A stretch of 64,000 bases of DNA from Streptomyces sp. NBC_00433 (GCA_036015235.1 CP107926.1:124001-188000), one strand, 5' to 3'; positions 42,106-50,843 are shown, counted from the stretch's first letter. The notes: generated from the sequence alone by a model not told the origin. Numbers and translations are program-made.

Positions 42106-42897
42106 TCAAGGGGCGGGCGGCTCGTGCTCGGTTCGTTCGGTGGCGAGCCTTGTCAGGCGGGCCCGCAGCTCGTCCGGACTGAGTGCCAGCAGTTCGCCGA
42201 TCGCCTGATCCCATGCGCCCGCGGCCTGCTCCACCGCGGACCGGAACTCCCGTCGCACCGGCCGCCCGGCCACCATGAGGGCGAAGGCGGCCAGGGGCCG
42301 CAGCAGCCAGCGCCCGTTCACGGCGACGGTGACGCCCACCTCCCACCGGCCGTCCCGCGCGCGCCGCGGCCGCAGGTGCAGCCGCGCGCGGCCCAGCGGG
42401 TGGCTCAGCCGTGCCGTCGCCGGGGCGTGCGCGGTCGGCGGCGTCCCGGGCGTGAGCGCGGCAGCCGTCCACCAAGCGGCCAGATCCACCTGGCCCTTCC
42501 CCGCCACCCGCCGCAGCGGTTGGGAGCCCCGCACCCGTATGTCGGCCTCCAGCAGCCGCGGACGGTCGGGGGCGCGCAGTCGCACAGCCGTCCGCGTCGT
42601 CCCCTCGTCCGACGTCACCACCTGCTCGACGGCGATCGACCTGCCGCGCTGCCACTGCTGTATGGCCAGGACCGCCGTGCCCGTGCCGCCGGCGTGCGAG
42701 AGGTCGTACCGTGCGCCGGGCCGTAGGTGGCGCCCCTTCACCAGCCGCACGTCCGGGACCGTCCGCCCGTCCTCCACGGCGATCGCCTCCCCCCGGCTCC
42801 GGGTGGACTGCGCGAAGTCCAGGACCGACTCGGCGAGCTGCCCGAACTGTTCGGGTGTCACGGCGACGACGGAGACGCAATGGTGCAGTACGGTCAT
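42106..42897 (-). CDS. Hypothetical protein
   Basis: 263 residues, start ATG at 42897 with GAGGAACAC upstream. The first 150 residues are rich in beta-strand-like segments with alternating Val and charged residues. The final third is helical (AAFALMVAGRPVRREFRSAVEQAAGAW, about 200-225, shown in part). It resembles a lipid- or ligand-binding START-type protein in outline, but no motif confirms this. It is transcribed away from the PH-like membrane protein gene promoter in the same direction. Confidence 0.65.
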   Translation of the reverse strand: MTVLHHCVSVVAVTPEQFGQLAESVLDFAQSTRSRGEAIAVEDGRTVPDVRLVKGRHLRPGARYDLSHAGGTGTAVLAIQQWQRGRSIAVEQVVTSDEGTTRTAVRLRAPDRPRLLEADIRVRGSQPLRRVAGKGQVDLAAWWTAAALTPGTPPTAHAPATARLSHPLGRARLHLRPRRARDGRWEVGVTVAVNGRWLLRPLAAFALMVAGRPVRREFRSAVEQAAGAWDQAIGELLALSPDELRARLTRLATERTEHEPPAP

Positions 42898-43040
42898 GTG
42901 TTCCTCCCCGCAGGGCCCCCGTGCCGCGGGGGATCGGCTCGAGCCCGACCGCAGGGTCCGCCCACGGCCGGCGGCGTTGCGTGGCAGCGGCTGCCCGGTG
43001 GCACCCGGGAGGGGGCAGCGGGCAGCCGGCCGGGTGCCTC

Positions 43041-43496
43041 CTACCGGGCGGGCGGCCGCAGCGCCGGGTCCGCGATCATGGCGTCGATCTCCGCGGCGAT
43101 CCGTTTCGCGGCGAAGGGCCCCGCGAAACGGATGGTGACGACCACGTCGGTGTGCCTCCCGATGACGGCCAGCACACCGCCCCTGGCGGACACCACGCTG
43201 TGCAGGGAATCCCATTGCAGGAGTGAGGTCGTGCCCCACAGCCGGACGCGCAGGCCCTGTGGGACCGCGGTGATCCGCCAGCGCAGGCTGCGGAGGTTGG
43301 CCGCCGCCCAGGGGATGAAGGCAAGGGCGTAGAGCGGGTCGCGCCACCACGAGGGATCGCCGACGATCGCGACGGCGGCGCCGCCGACGAGGAAGAGGTC
43401 CAGGAGTCCGACGGCCACGAGCATTCCGGTGCCCGCCTGCCAGTGGGCCGGCGGCCGCTGCCGGCCGCCTGCCGCTTCCCCCACGGTTCGGCGCAT
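43041..43496 (-). CDS. Membrane protein with bacterial PH-like domain
   Basis: 151 residues. Two transmembrane helices (about 23-46 GMLVAVGLLDLFLVGGAAVAIVG, quoted in part, and 53-72) are followed by a cytosolic domain with alternating strands (WRITAVPQGLRVRLWG, LLQWDSLHSVVSARGG). These resemble bPH/YdbT-type domains. GAGGGGGG precedes the ATG at 43496. Function unknown. It is probably a membrane-associated scaffold. Confidence 0.7.
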   Translation of the reverse strand: MRRTVGEAAGGRQRPPAHWQAGTGMLVAVGLLDLFLVGGAAVAIVGDPSWWRDPLYALAFIPWAAANLRSLRWRITAVPQGLRVRLWGTTSLLQWDSLHSVVSARGGVLAVIGRHTDVVVTIRFAGPFAAKRIAAEIDAMIADPALRPPAR

Positions 43497-43984
43497 GGTC
43501 CCCCCTCGTGATCGCCTCGTCACCGGCGGGTCCGGCCCCGGTTCCGCGTCTCGCCGCGTCTCCGGCGCCACCCGGGGCGCCCCACTCCTTAGGACGTGAG
43601 CGGAAACCGTTTGGATCCGTGCCGGTCCGACTTCGGTGGCACGCGACGGGGCGGGAGCGTGCGCTTCGTCGACGACCACGGAAACCCGGATGCGGGTGCC
43701 GCACGGCCCCCCAGGCTGCGCCCGCAAGGACGGGCGAGGCGCCGTGTCGACCGCCGGGCCGCGCCGGTCGGCCGGCGGTGCAGCAGCGGCGGCCGGCCCC
43801 CGCACGCGCGCCGGCAGCGAGGTCCCGCGCGCCGCGTGGCGCCGGCCCGGCAGCTCGGTCATCGGCCCGGCGCGCGCGGACGCGCTCCGCGGCCACGACG
43901 GAGCCCGTCCCTGTCTCACGTAGGCGGCAGGGGTGGCCGGCGGACCCCTGCCGGGCTGCTCCGGCGCTGGGTAGCGTGCCCGGC
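43497..43984. other. Divergent region, no gene seen
   Basis: These 488 bp separate two divergent genes. Open frames are present but uncoupled to ribosome sites, and no operator or repeat stands out. Confidence 0.4.
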
Positions 43985-44473
43985 ATGACTACGCTGGAAG
44001 CTCTGGCCGCCCGCCTCGACGCGATCGAGGCGGAGCTGGCGCTGCACCGTTTAGCCCATGACTACTGCGTGGGCGCCGACCGTCGCGACCGGCTCCGCTG
44101 GGAGGCGGTATGGGCACTGGACGCGATATGGGAGACCGGGCCCAACCGCGTCTTCATCGGGCTGGAGGCCATCTGCGCCGCGGTCGAGCAGCAGTGGCGG
44201 ACCTTCCCGGTCATGCAGCACGCCACCGCGAACCATACGGTGGCCGTCAGCGGGGACGCGGCGACGGGCCGCTCCGACGTCGTGGTCCTGGCGCAGCTTC
44301 CCGACCGCCACTGGGTGGTCGGAGGAGGCAGCTACGAAGACGAGTACCGCCGCAGGGACGGGGTCTGGCGCCTGACGCGTCGCAGGGTGCGGCAGCCCTT
44401 CGACGTGCTGCTGACCGCCGGCGGCGGGCCGGCCCCCTTCGGCGGGGCTGTCCGGGTCCACGTCGACCGGTGA
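43985..44473 (+). CDS. SnoaL-4-type NTF2-fold protein
   Basis: 162 residues. The start LEALAARLDAIEAELALHRL and the pattern YCVGADRRD...W.A.WALDAIWE fit the SnoaL-4 group of NTF2-like proteins, which includes dehydratases, isomerases and ring-hydroxylating enzyme partners. The His in MQHATANH could be in the pocket. The ATG lies close to the promoter region and no strong ribosome site is visible. It stands alone and the substrate is unknown. Confidence 0.8.
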   Translation: MTTLEALAARLDAIEAELALHRLAHDYCVGADRRDRLRWEAVWALDAIWETGPNRVFIGLEAICAAVEQQWRTFPVMQHATANHTVAVSGDAATGRSDVVVLAQLPDRHWVVGGGSYEDEYRRRDGVWRLTRRRVRQPFDVLLTAGGGPAPFGGAVRVHVDR

Positions 44474-44529
44474 CGGCGGGCCCGGCCGGCGCCGATGTCC
44501 GGTGTCCGGCGGGGGACTTCGGGTAGCCG

Positions 44530-44739
44530 GTGGGCATGGGACGGCTACGGGGTGCGGGAATCGCGGTCGGCATGTACGCGGCCGGGGTACTGGTGTGGCA
44601 CTTCGGCGGCCGTACCGGCCACGGGCATCCCTGGGGCCAGTCCTGGCTCGGCGGGCTCGTGCTGGCCGCCGTCGCGGGGCTGTGGACGCTGGCCAAGCGC
44701 CGGTGGCGGAGACACCGCGCCCACAGCGCACCGAACTGA
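44530..44739 (+). CDS. Small two-helix membrane protein
   Basis: 69 residues (67 if the ATG at 44536 is used). It has two hydrophobic helices, AGIAVGMYAAGVLVWHFGG and WLGGLVLAAVAGLWTL, and a basic tail. It lies 56 bp after the SnoaL-4 gene and may be co-transcribed. No family is recognised. Confidence 0.55.
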   Translation: MGMGRLRGAGIAVGMYAAGVLVWHFGGRTGHGHPWGQSWLGGLVLAAVAGLWTLAKRRWRRHRAHSAPN

Positions 44740-44759
44740 CGGCAGGCCGGCCCGCGTAC

Positions 44760-44926
44760 GCGCCCCGCCGCGGGACCCCGCCCGCCGCGGCCTTCCGGCC
44801 CATCGCGTACAGGTCGCTCACCCGCACCTGGTGCCCGGCCGCCTGGAGGGTGGAGACCGCGAGGTCCTTCAGCGAGCCGTTGAGCGAGCGCGGTTCGGGG
44901 TGGGCGCAGACGATGAGCGCCTTCAT
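44760..44926 (-). pseudogene. 5' fragment of a NAD(P)H-quinone oxidoreductase gene
   Basis: From ATG 44926 the frame reads MKALIVCAHPEPRSLNGSLK then DLAVSTLQAAGHQVRVSDLYAM. This is the flavodoxin-like start of NQO1/MdaB-type reductases. After GRKAAAGG the similarity ends and roughly 150 residues are missing. This is a truncated remnant. Confidence 0.65.
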
Positions 44927-45089
44927 GGCTGTGGCCTTCGACGGGGTGTGTCGCCACCGATGCCCGGCCCGCCCGGACCGCGTCGTACAGGGGCGCCTTT
45001 GTCCGTCGGAGGGGACTTCCTGGCAAAGGCAGGACCACCCCTCGCGGGCCGTGCCGTGCCCGTGATCGGGGGCGTGGACGATCTTGCGG

Positions 45090-45420
45090 GCTTCCTGGCG
45101 CTCGCCCCGCGCCCTGGGCCTGGACGAGACCGAACGCGGGCACCTCCACCGGCTCGCCCGGCAGCGCCGCCGCCGCGCGAAGGCGCCGGGCGGGCCGGTC
45201 CGGCCGGAGCTGCTGCGCGTCCTGGACCTGGTCGCCGGCGCGCCCGCGCCGATCATGGGCCACCGGCTCGACGTGCTCGCCGGGAACCTCCTGGCCGGGC
45301 TCCTGTTCGGCCGGCCGATACCGGGCCCGGACACCGCACGGCACCTCTTCCTCCAGGAGGCCCAGCGCGGCCTGTACGCGGACGGCGACGACGCGCACCC
45401 GGCCGTGAACACCCGGGTCC
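45090..45420 (+). pseudogene. Internal fragment of an MmyB-type XRE regulator
   Basis: RALGLDETERGHLHRLARQRR and APAPIMGHRLDVLAGNLLAG then FLQEAQRGLYADG match the middle of MmyB-like regulators (LDEAERAHLFxLAR, PAxVxNRRLDVLAWNxLAxAL). The HTH at the front and the last roughly 90 residues are absent. Confidence 0.6.
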
Positions 45421-45563
45421 GCGAGCAGCGCCCGCGGGGCGGGCAGCACGCGGTCGTGCGCGGTGGGGATCGCCGGCCGGGGCAGGCGGGTGGTGTGACC
45501 GCCCGGTGGCCGCACCGGGCCGTGCGCGGCGGGCGGTGGAAGGTGTGCTGGCGATGATCGGTG

Positions 45564-46220
45564 ATGGCTGAGCGGTTCGTCGCGGTCTGGGGTGCTCCCG
45601 GTGAGGTGGCCCGGGTGCGCCGGTGGGCGCAGCGGCAGGTGGAGGAGTTCGCCTGGCCGACCCGCTGGCACCCCGACGTCGGGGTGCTGGCCCTGGCGGT
45701 GTCGGAGCTGGTGACGAACGCGCTGCGGTACGCGGGCGGGCCGGCGGGGCTGCTGCTGGTCTTCGACGCGCGGCGGGTGCGGGTCGTGGTCAGCGACGGC
45801 TCGCCGGCCCTGCCGGTGCTGCGGCCGCCTCCCGCGGGCGGGTGGGGGCTGGTGATCGTCGACCGGCTGGCCCGGTCGTGGGGCGCGGTCCCGCACAGCG
45901 GCGGCAAGCAGGTCTGGGCCGATTTCACCGCCCCCGGCACCGCGCCCGCTCCCCCGCCGGCTCCCCTGCCGGCCGCCGGCCGCCTGGTGGGTGCCGCGGG
46001 CCGTCCTCAGGAGTGCTTGAGCTGTCCGGTGGTGGAGACCGGGAACAGGTCGGCGGCCCCGATCACGCCCAGGAGGCGCTGGACGCTGCTGCTGGGCGCG
46101 GCCAGCAGGATGCTCCCGCCCTGGCCCAGCGCGGTCTGGCGGGCCTGCAGGAGCACCGTGAGGAAGGTGGAGTCCGCGAACGTCACACCGGCGAGGTCGA
46201 AGACCAGGTGGGGATGGTGA
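45564..46220 (+). CDS. HATPase_c anti-sigma-factor kinase-like protein
   Basis: 218 residues. Residues 1-125 form a GHKL ATPase of the RsbW/SpoIIAB-like Streptomyces family: N-box SELVTNALRYAG, then VVVSDGSPALPVL and the G-box PPAGGWGLVIVDRLARSWG. Its Pro-rich tail runs on through 214 bp opposite the STAS gene, and no earlier stop exists, so the last roughly 70 residues are antisense-encoded and probably not functional. Such kinases phosphorylate STAS antagonists and sequester sigma factors. The adjacent convergent STAS gene is the likely partner. The start could be GTG 45561 or ATG 45564. Confidence 0.85.
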   Translation: MAERFVAVWGAPGEVARVRRWAQRQVEEFAWPTRWHPDVGVLALAVSELVTNALRYAGGPAGLLLVFDARRVRVVVSDGSPALPVLRPPPAGGWGLVIVDRLARSWGAVPHSGGKQVWADFTAPGTAPAPPPAPLPAAGRLVGAAGRPQECLSCPVVETGNRSAAPITPRRRWTLLLGAASRMLPPWPSAVWRACRSTVRKVESANVTPARSKTRWGW

Positions 46221-46369
46221 CCCAGCGCCCGGTCCACCGCCTCCTGCAGCAGGCCGACCGTGTCCAGGTCCGCCTCCCCGCGCACGGTGACCACGCTGGG
46301 AGACCCCAGCGCACAGGAGACCGACAGCTGCGGTCCGTCCTGCGGAGCGGCATCAGCGAAAGAGTCCAC
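46007..46369 (-). CDS. STAS-domain anti-sigma-factor antagonist
   Basis: 120 residues of the SpoIIAA/BldG type: VTVRGEADLDTVGLLQEAV, HLVFDLAGVTFADSTFLTVL (Ser in FADSTFL is the expected phosphorylation site) and LLGVIGAADLFPV. The GTG at 46369 is chosen because GGGGAG precedes it at good spacing. An upstream GTG at 46411 would add 14 residues. It converges on and overlaps the HATPase gene, its likely partner, over 214 bp. Confidence 0.88.
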   Translation of the reverse strand: MDSFADAAPQDGPQLSVSCALGSPSVVTVRGEADLDTVGLLQEAVDRALGHHPHLVFDLAGVTFADSTFLTVLLQARQTALGQGGSILLAAPSSSVQRLLGVIGAADLFPVSTTGQLKHS

Positions 46370-46563
46370 GGGCGCTCCCCATTTCGAACTGTTGTCGGTT
46401 AAGCCTGGCACAGTCGCAGTGGGCCACGCGACGCCGGGGGCAAAAGATCAGCCCAAATGGTAGGGGCGGGAACAGGCGTGCCCGTGAACGGGACCGGGCC
46501 GGCAGGGACAGCGGGAGTGCTGAGCTTCACCCGGGCGACGGCCCTACGCCCCCGCGTGCCTGG

Positions 46564-47124
46564 TCAGAAGCCGATCTCGATGTAGTCGATGTGGTTGATC
46601 CGCACCTCTTCCAGGGAGCGGGCGCGGCGGCCGCGGTCGCGGAAGTAGAGGTCGCGCAGGCCCTCGGCGACGATCGCCTGCAGGTCGGTCTCGCCCGCCC
46701 CGGCGGCCTGCGCGTCGAACAGGCGGGCGGCGTAGGCCGGCGGGAGGTGCTGGGTCAGCAGCCGGGTCCGGTCCTGGTCGCTCGACCCGGGGGCGCCGGT
46801 GTAGCCGAGCTGCGCTCGCGTCTCGACCGTGATGCCGCCCGACGTCGCGGCGTGCCTGCGGGCGCGGGCCTTCACCCGCGGCTGCCAGTCGCGGCGTACC
46901 TCCCGCTCCAGGCGGGCGGCCAGGTCCTTGCGGGGCCGGCGCAGCGTGCCCTTGAGATACCGCTCCACCGTGCGCTGGGAGACCCCCAGGCGGTCGGCCA
47001 CGACCCGGGTGGAGCCCTTGGCCTGCTTGAGCAGGAACCGCATCCGCGCCTGCGCCGACTTCGGCACCGGGCGGGTCGCGGCGGCCGCGCTCGCCCGCTC
47101 CAGGCTGTCCTGCAGCTTGCCCAC
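46564..47124 (-). CDS. tpg: Telomere terminal protein Tpg
   Basis: 186 residues, the usual length for Streptomyces Tpg. The N-terminus (SLERASAAAATRPVPKSAQA) leads into a helix-turn-helix-like region (VVADRLGVSQRTVERYLKG) and a basic stretch. The strongly conserved C-terminal half has HLPPAYAARLFDAQAAGAGE, GLRDLYFRD and a final IDYIEIGF. Tpg becomes covalently attached to the 5' ends of linear replicons and primes end-patching. Its gene follows tap, as in other Streptomyces. The GTG start is at 47124. This is strong evidence for a linear chromosome or plasmid. Confidence 0.95.
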   Translation of the reverse strand: MGKLQDSLERASAAAATRPVPKSAQARMRFLLKQAKGSTRVVADRLGVSQRTVERYLKGTLRRPRKDLAARLEREVRRDWQPRVKARARRHAATSGGITVETRAQLGYTGAPGSSDQDRTRLLTQHLPPAYAARLFDAQAAGAGETDLQAIVAEGLRDLYFRDRGRRARSLEEVRINHIDYIEIGF

Positions 47125-47156
47125 GCCCTACTCCCCCCCGCCCGGGGTGCCGTGCG

Positions 47157-47178
47157 GGGCAGCGGGGCCCCGCTGCCC
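47157..47178. promoter_or_regulatory. 22-bp perfect palindrome in the tap-tpg gap
   Basis: GGGCAGCGGGG is followed directly by its exact reverse complement CCCCGCTGCCC, with no spacer. It lies 33 bp upstream of the tpg start. It could be an operator, a partial terminator after tap, or a processing hairpin. Confidence 0.6.
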
Positions 47179-47391
47179 GTTCCTGTGGATCATCGCGCCT
47201 CCCTGCCGGGCCGCCCCGGGCCGTTCGCGGATGCCGGGACGGCCCGTTCAGGATAGGGACCCCGCAGCCCCCGGGACGTTCAGGGCCGCGGCCCGGGGTA
47301 GGGCCCGGCAGGGGCGGCAGGCGCTCCCGGTGGCACCGCAGAGCGGCCGGGTCGAAGGCGTCGGGGGCGGACGCTTGCGGGTGCCCGGTGC

Positions 47392-49551
47392 CTACGGCTC
47401 GTCGGCCTTGATGTGCCGGGCCGGGTTGGTCTCCTGCTCCAGCAGCTCCACCGCCCAGTACAGCGGCCGCGTGCCCTCGTGCTTGACCATGCCGGGCGAG
47501 ACGCCGAGGCGGAAGGTGCCGGGGGCCGGCTTGCCCGCCGCGTCGTAGGGCAGCACGTCCAGCGGCGACGGGCCCGCCGACGGGTAGAGCGCGCAGTCCG
47601 AGAGCACCGCGATCGGCGTCAGCGCGCCCGGGCCGGGCAGCACCGTCCACACCCCGCCGACCCGGGCCGCCGGGCGCATACCGCCGGTGGCGGCCGCGAC
47701 CTTGAGGAGCTTCCTGTGCATGTTCACCCGGGCCGCGGCCACGACGGCCGCGCGGATGTCGGGGCGCCAGGTGGGGCGCTCCAGCGCCGGCCACCGCTCC
47801 CCCGGCCGGTAGGCGGCGCCCTGCGGGCGCTCGCGCAGCTTCCCGATGCCGCCCTTGACCGTCGACTTGATCGCGGAGAGCACCGCGGCAAGACCGGGGT
47901 CGGCCTGCCGGTGGGCCGCCATCGCCGCGAGGAACTGCCCCGCGCTCAGATCGGCGGTCACCCCCAGGTCGGCCATCGTCTGCTTGTACGCCGCGGACAG
48001 GTGCTTGTACCAGGGGTCGAGGTAGGGGCCCGCGTCCCTGCGCACGTACGCCTCGATCGGCGCGACGGCCAGCGGCAGGCCGTAGGTGTCGATCAGCTCG
48101 GCGGCGTAGGCGACGGTCGGGGTGGCGTACCAGGCCGGGCCGTCGGGGCGGTGGCCGTGCGGGGTGAACGGGTTGGGCAGCCGGGGGTCCATGCCGATAC
48201 CGGACAGGTCCACCAGCCACGACCCCGGGACGGTCTTGTCGAACCGCGGCGCCTTCACGTGCTCCGGCCCCGACAGGCCGACCGGCAGGCGGTTCGCGGC
48301 CGCGAGGAACGCGGTGTTCACATCGACGCCGACCGCGAACTGCTTCGCGCACTCGGCGTCGGTGAGCGCCTGCGGGTCGCGGGCCCAGTCGAACGCCTCC
48401 TCGTCCAGGACGTCGGCCTGCGTGCGCTGCTGCCCGCGCGGGAACGACGCGGCCACCACGGGGTGTTCGTCCGGGGCCTCCGGCGGCGCCGGGTCGACCG
48501 CTGCGGTCAGCGAGCCGGGCACCGGCCCCGGGGCCCAGGTGCCGGCCGTATCGTCCCTGACCGCCCGGGTGGGCGGGCGCAGCGCGGTCATCAGCTCCAG
48601 CCCGGCCACCGCGGTGGAGCCGCGCGGGGTCAGCACCCGGGCGGCGTAGAGGGACAGCACGCGGGCGAGCTCCGCCGGCGGCAGCCGGTCGGCGGCCGCC
48701 CAGGCCCGGGAGTCCAGGGCGCCCCACGGCAGCACGGCCAGCTGCACGCACTGCCGCTGCCGCCCCTGCGCGGGCCGGTAGATCCGGGCCCACGGGCCGA
48801 AGCCGCGCTGGGTCAGCTGCCACTTCGCCTTCGCGATCTGGCGTACGGCCGCGTGGTCCTCCGGCAGCCGCAGCGCACGCCGGTCCTCCAGAGCCTCCGG
48901 CAGCCCCAGCCGGGCCGCGCCGGCCGCCGTCACCACGACCAGCGGGTCGGAGTCCCTCCCCCACGGGTGAAGCCGCACCGCCCCGAGCCTGCCCTGCGCG
49001 AGCGTCCACTCCACCAGCTCCGGCACCGTCGCGGCCGGGCACTCCAGCACCAGGCCGCCCGCGCAGTACAGCAGGCCGTCGCCGTCCAGCACGCCCAGCG
49101 GCCCGTGCGCGAACCGCGGATCCGCGGCGGCGGGGGTTGCACCGGCGGCAGGCCGGCGCGGCGCGGGCGCGGCGGCTTGCGGACGCCGCGGCGCGGGCCC
49201 GGCCTGCGGCGCCGGGGGTGCGGGGACGGCGGGCGTCTGCGGTACGGCGGCGGCCGGCTGCGGTCCGGGTACCGGGGCGGCCGGGGCCTGCGGGGCGGGG
49301 AAGCGTGCGGCCAGGCCCTCCAGGAGCCGGGCGTAGGCGGCGCGCTGCGGCGGGCGCGGCTCCGTACGGCCGGACTCCCAGTTCCCCACGGCCTCCCTGC
49401 GCGTATCGACCGCCTTGGCGACCTGCGCCTGGCTCAGCCCGGCGGCCTCCCGCAGCCGCCTGCGCTCCGCCGGCGGCGGCAGGGCCTCCGCGGCGGCCAC
49501 CCGCTCCAGCAGCTCGTCGACCGCGCCGAACAGCTCGTCCTCCGTGGGCAT
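47392..49551 (-). CDS. tap: Telomere-associated protein Tap
   Basis: 719 residues. An N-terminal XRE-type helix-turn-helix (RRRLREAAGLSQAQVAKAVDTRREAVGNWESGRTEP, about 28-65) precedes an Ala/Pro-rich linker. A long C-terminal domain follows with FDWARDPQALTDAECAKQFAVGVDVNTAFLAAANRLPVG and RPEPERW-type segments, as in Streptomyces Tap. Tap binds the 3' telomere overhang and recruits Tpg. The ATG at 49551 follows GGAGGTG. The gene precedes tpg by 267 bp on the same strand. Direct repeats upstream may bind its own HTH. Confidence 0.95.
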   Translation of the reverse strand: MPTEDELFGAVDELLERVAAAEALPPPAERRRLREAAGLSQAQVAKAVDTRREAVGNWESGRTEPRPPQRAAYARLLEGLAARFPAPQAPAAPVPGPQPAAAVPQTPAVPAPPAPQAGPAPRRPQAAAPAPRRPAAGATPAAADPRFAHGPLGVLDGDGLLYCAGGLVLECPAATVPELVEWTLAQGRLGAVRLHPWGRDSDPLVVVTAAGAARLGLPEALEDRRALRLPEDHAAVRQIAKAKWQLTQRGFGPWARIYRPAQGRQRQCVQLAVLPWGALDSRAWAAADRLPPAELARVLSLYAARVLTPRGSTAVAGLELMTALRPPTRAVRDDTAGTWAPGPVPGSLTAAVDPAPPEAPDEHPVVAASFPRGQQRTQADVLDEEAFDWARDPQALTDAECAKQFAVGVDVNTAFLAAANRLPVGLSGPEHVKAPRFDKTVPGSWLVDLSGIGMDPRLPNPFTPHGHRPDGPAWYATPTVAYAAELIDTYGLPLAVAPIEAYVRRDAGPYLDPWYKHLSAAYKQTMADLGVTADLSAGQFLAAMAAHRQADPGLAAVLSAIKSTVKGGIGKLRERPQGAAYRPGERWPALERPTWRPDIRAAVVAAARVNMHRKLLKVAAATGGMRPAARVGGVWTVLPGPGALTPIAVLSDCALYPSAGPSPLDVLPYDAAGKPAPGTFRLGVSPGMVKHEGTRPLYWAVELLEQETNPARHIKADEP

Positions 49552-49581
49552 ACCGCACACCTCCAGGCCCCGACCCTATCT

Positions 49582-49615
49582 CGAATCGCACATCGGATAG
49601 CGTGCGAATCGCGCA
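49582..49615. repeat. Direct repeats upstream of tap
   Basis: CGAATCGCACA (49582-49592) and CGAATCGCGCA (49605-49615) are 23 bp apart, roughly two helical turns. They lie 31-64 bp upstream of the tap start, in its promoter. CTATC and GATAG also flank the first copy. Confidence 0.55.
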
Positions 49616-49839
49616 CCTGGGAGGGGTGTCACCCGCCGCTGCCGGGGCGCGCGGACGCCCCCGGGCGTGCGCGGCACGCCACGAGCCGGGCGGACCCGGT
49701 CGTGCGGGGACGGGCCCGCCTCGCGGCCGGGCCGACCTGGGCGGCGCGGGCCGGGGGGCGGGGGAACCGGGTGGGCTCGCGGGGTGTCCTTCATGGCGTC
49801 CGCCCCGGAGGGGGCGTGCGGGTCGAGGTGGGGGATGCG

Positions 49840-50115
49840 ATGAAGCGGCGTATGACGAGATGTCTGGTTGCGGCGGTGTCCGCTGTCATCGTGGTGTCGG
49901 CACTGTCCGGATGCTCCAGCGACCGGCGGGGGCTGGGGGATTCGCCGGTCTCCGGCCACCGCGGGGACGACACTCCGGCCGACGTCACCAACTTCCCCGA
50001 CGGGTTCGCGAACATCGCGACCAAGTGCGTCGCCGGGGCCCCGGGTTACCGCGCGTTCGTCACCACGCGCGAGGCCGCGCCCGTCGTACTGGCCGACCCC
50101 GCCTGCAAGGGCTGA
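49840..50115 (+). CDS. Small secreted lipoprotein
   Basis: 91 residues with a lipoprotein signal: KRRMTR, then CLVAAVSAVIVVSA and lipobox LSGC (Cys near residue 25). The mature part, with PDGFANIATKC and a final ADPAC, belongs to a small Streptomyces lipoprotein group with a C-terminal Cys pair. GAGGTGGGG lies before the ATG. It is divergent from tap. Function unknown. Confidence 0.8.
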   Translation: MKRRMTRCLVAAVSAVIVVSALSGCSSDRRGLGDSPVSGHRGDDTPADVTNFPDGFANIATKCVAGAPGYRAFVTTREAAPVVLADPACKG

Positions 50116-50425
50116 CCCGCACCCGGCACGCGGTCCGGCACGCGAGGCGGCGGGGAGCCGTGGCCGACCGGGCCGTGCGCGGCGGGGGCGGACCTGGCGG
50201 CGACCGTGCCGGCGCCGTACGGCGCGAGGCCGGCTCTGCGCTGCCGCCGCGTATCGAGGTGGGTGCTTGTTCCTCAGGCGGGCGGCTGCCGGCAGGGGCG
50301 CCCGGGGCGGGCTGTTTCGCGGCGGGCTGGTCGGGCAGCCGCAGCGGGAGGGCGGCTTCGCCACGGGCCCCTTCCGGTCGCGGGCAGGCGCCCCGGGGCA
50401 GGCGTATGCGGAAAGGCGGATCCCC

Positions 50426-50665
50426 ATGGACACAGCGGTGCGGCAGACCACCGAGCTGGCGTCTTCGGGCGTCGTGGCGTGGGCTGTGATCTTCGGCATC
50501 ATCATCGTGGGGGTGCTGATACTCGCCTTCTGGTGGGGGGCCAAGGCGGTCGCGCGCCGGCGCGGGGCAGGGCGGGCGCCGCAGCCGCGCGCCGGGTCGT
50601 GGCACGAGCCGCAGCAGAGCGAGGTCCACCACTCCGCGCGGGCGGCACGCCGCCGGGCGAAGTGA
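50426..50665 (+). CDS. DUF6479-type small membrane protein
   Basis: 79 residues: short N-terminus MDTAVRQTTELA, one transmembrane helix (VVAWAVIFGIIIVGVLILAF), a WGAKAVARRR motif after the membrane and a polar tail. This layout is characteristic of the Streptomyces DUF6479 family. GGAAAGG precedes the ATG. Function unknown. Confidence 0.8.
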   Translation: MDTAVRQTTELASSGVVAWAVIFGIIIVGVLILAFWWGAKAVARRRGAGRAPQPRAGSWHEPQQSEVHHSARAARRRAK

Positions 50666-50843
50666 CACCCGCCCGGCCGACGGGGCCCAGGCGTGCGCGC
50701 CCGAGGCGCCGGAGGGCGCCCGGTGCGCACGCCGTCGCCGCGCAGGCCGTCGCCCGCCCGTACCCGCCCGGCCGGGCACACGCCGGCGCGCCCGGCCGCC
50801 CCTGCGGGCGGCCGGGCGCGGGTCCACCGGCCCGGGGGCCGGG

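Noticed and set aside
42106..42897. Assignment as a confirmed SRPBCC/START protein
   Set aside because: The outline is suggestive, but no diagnostic motif could be found, so it was left hypothetical.
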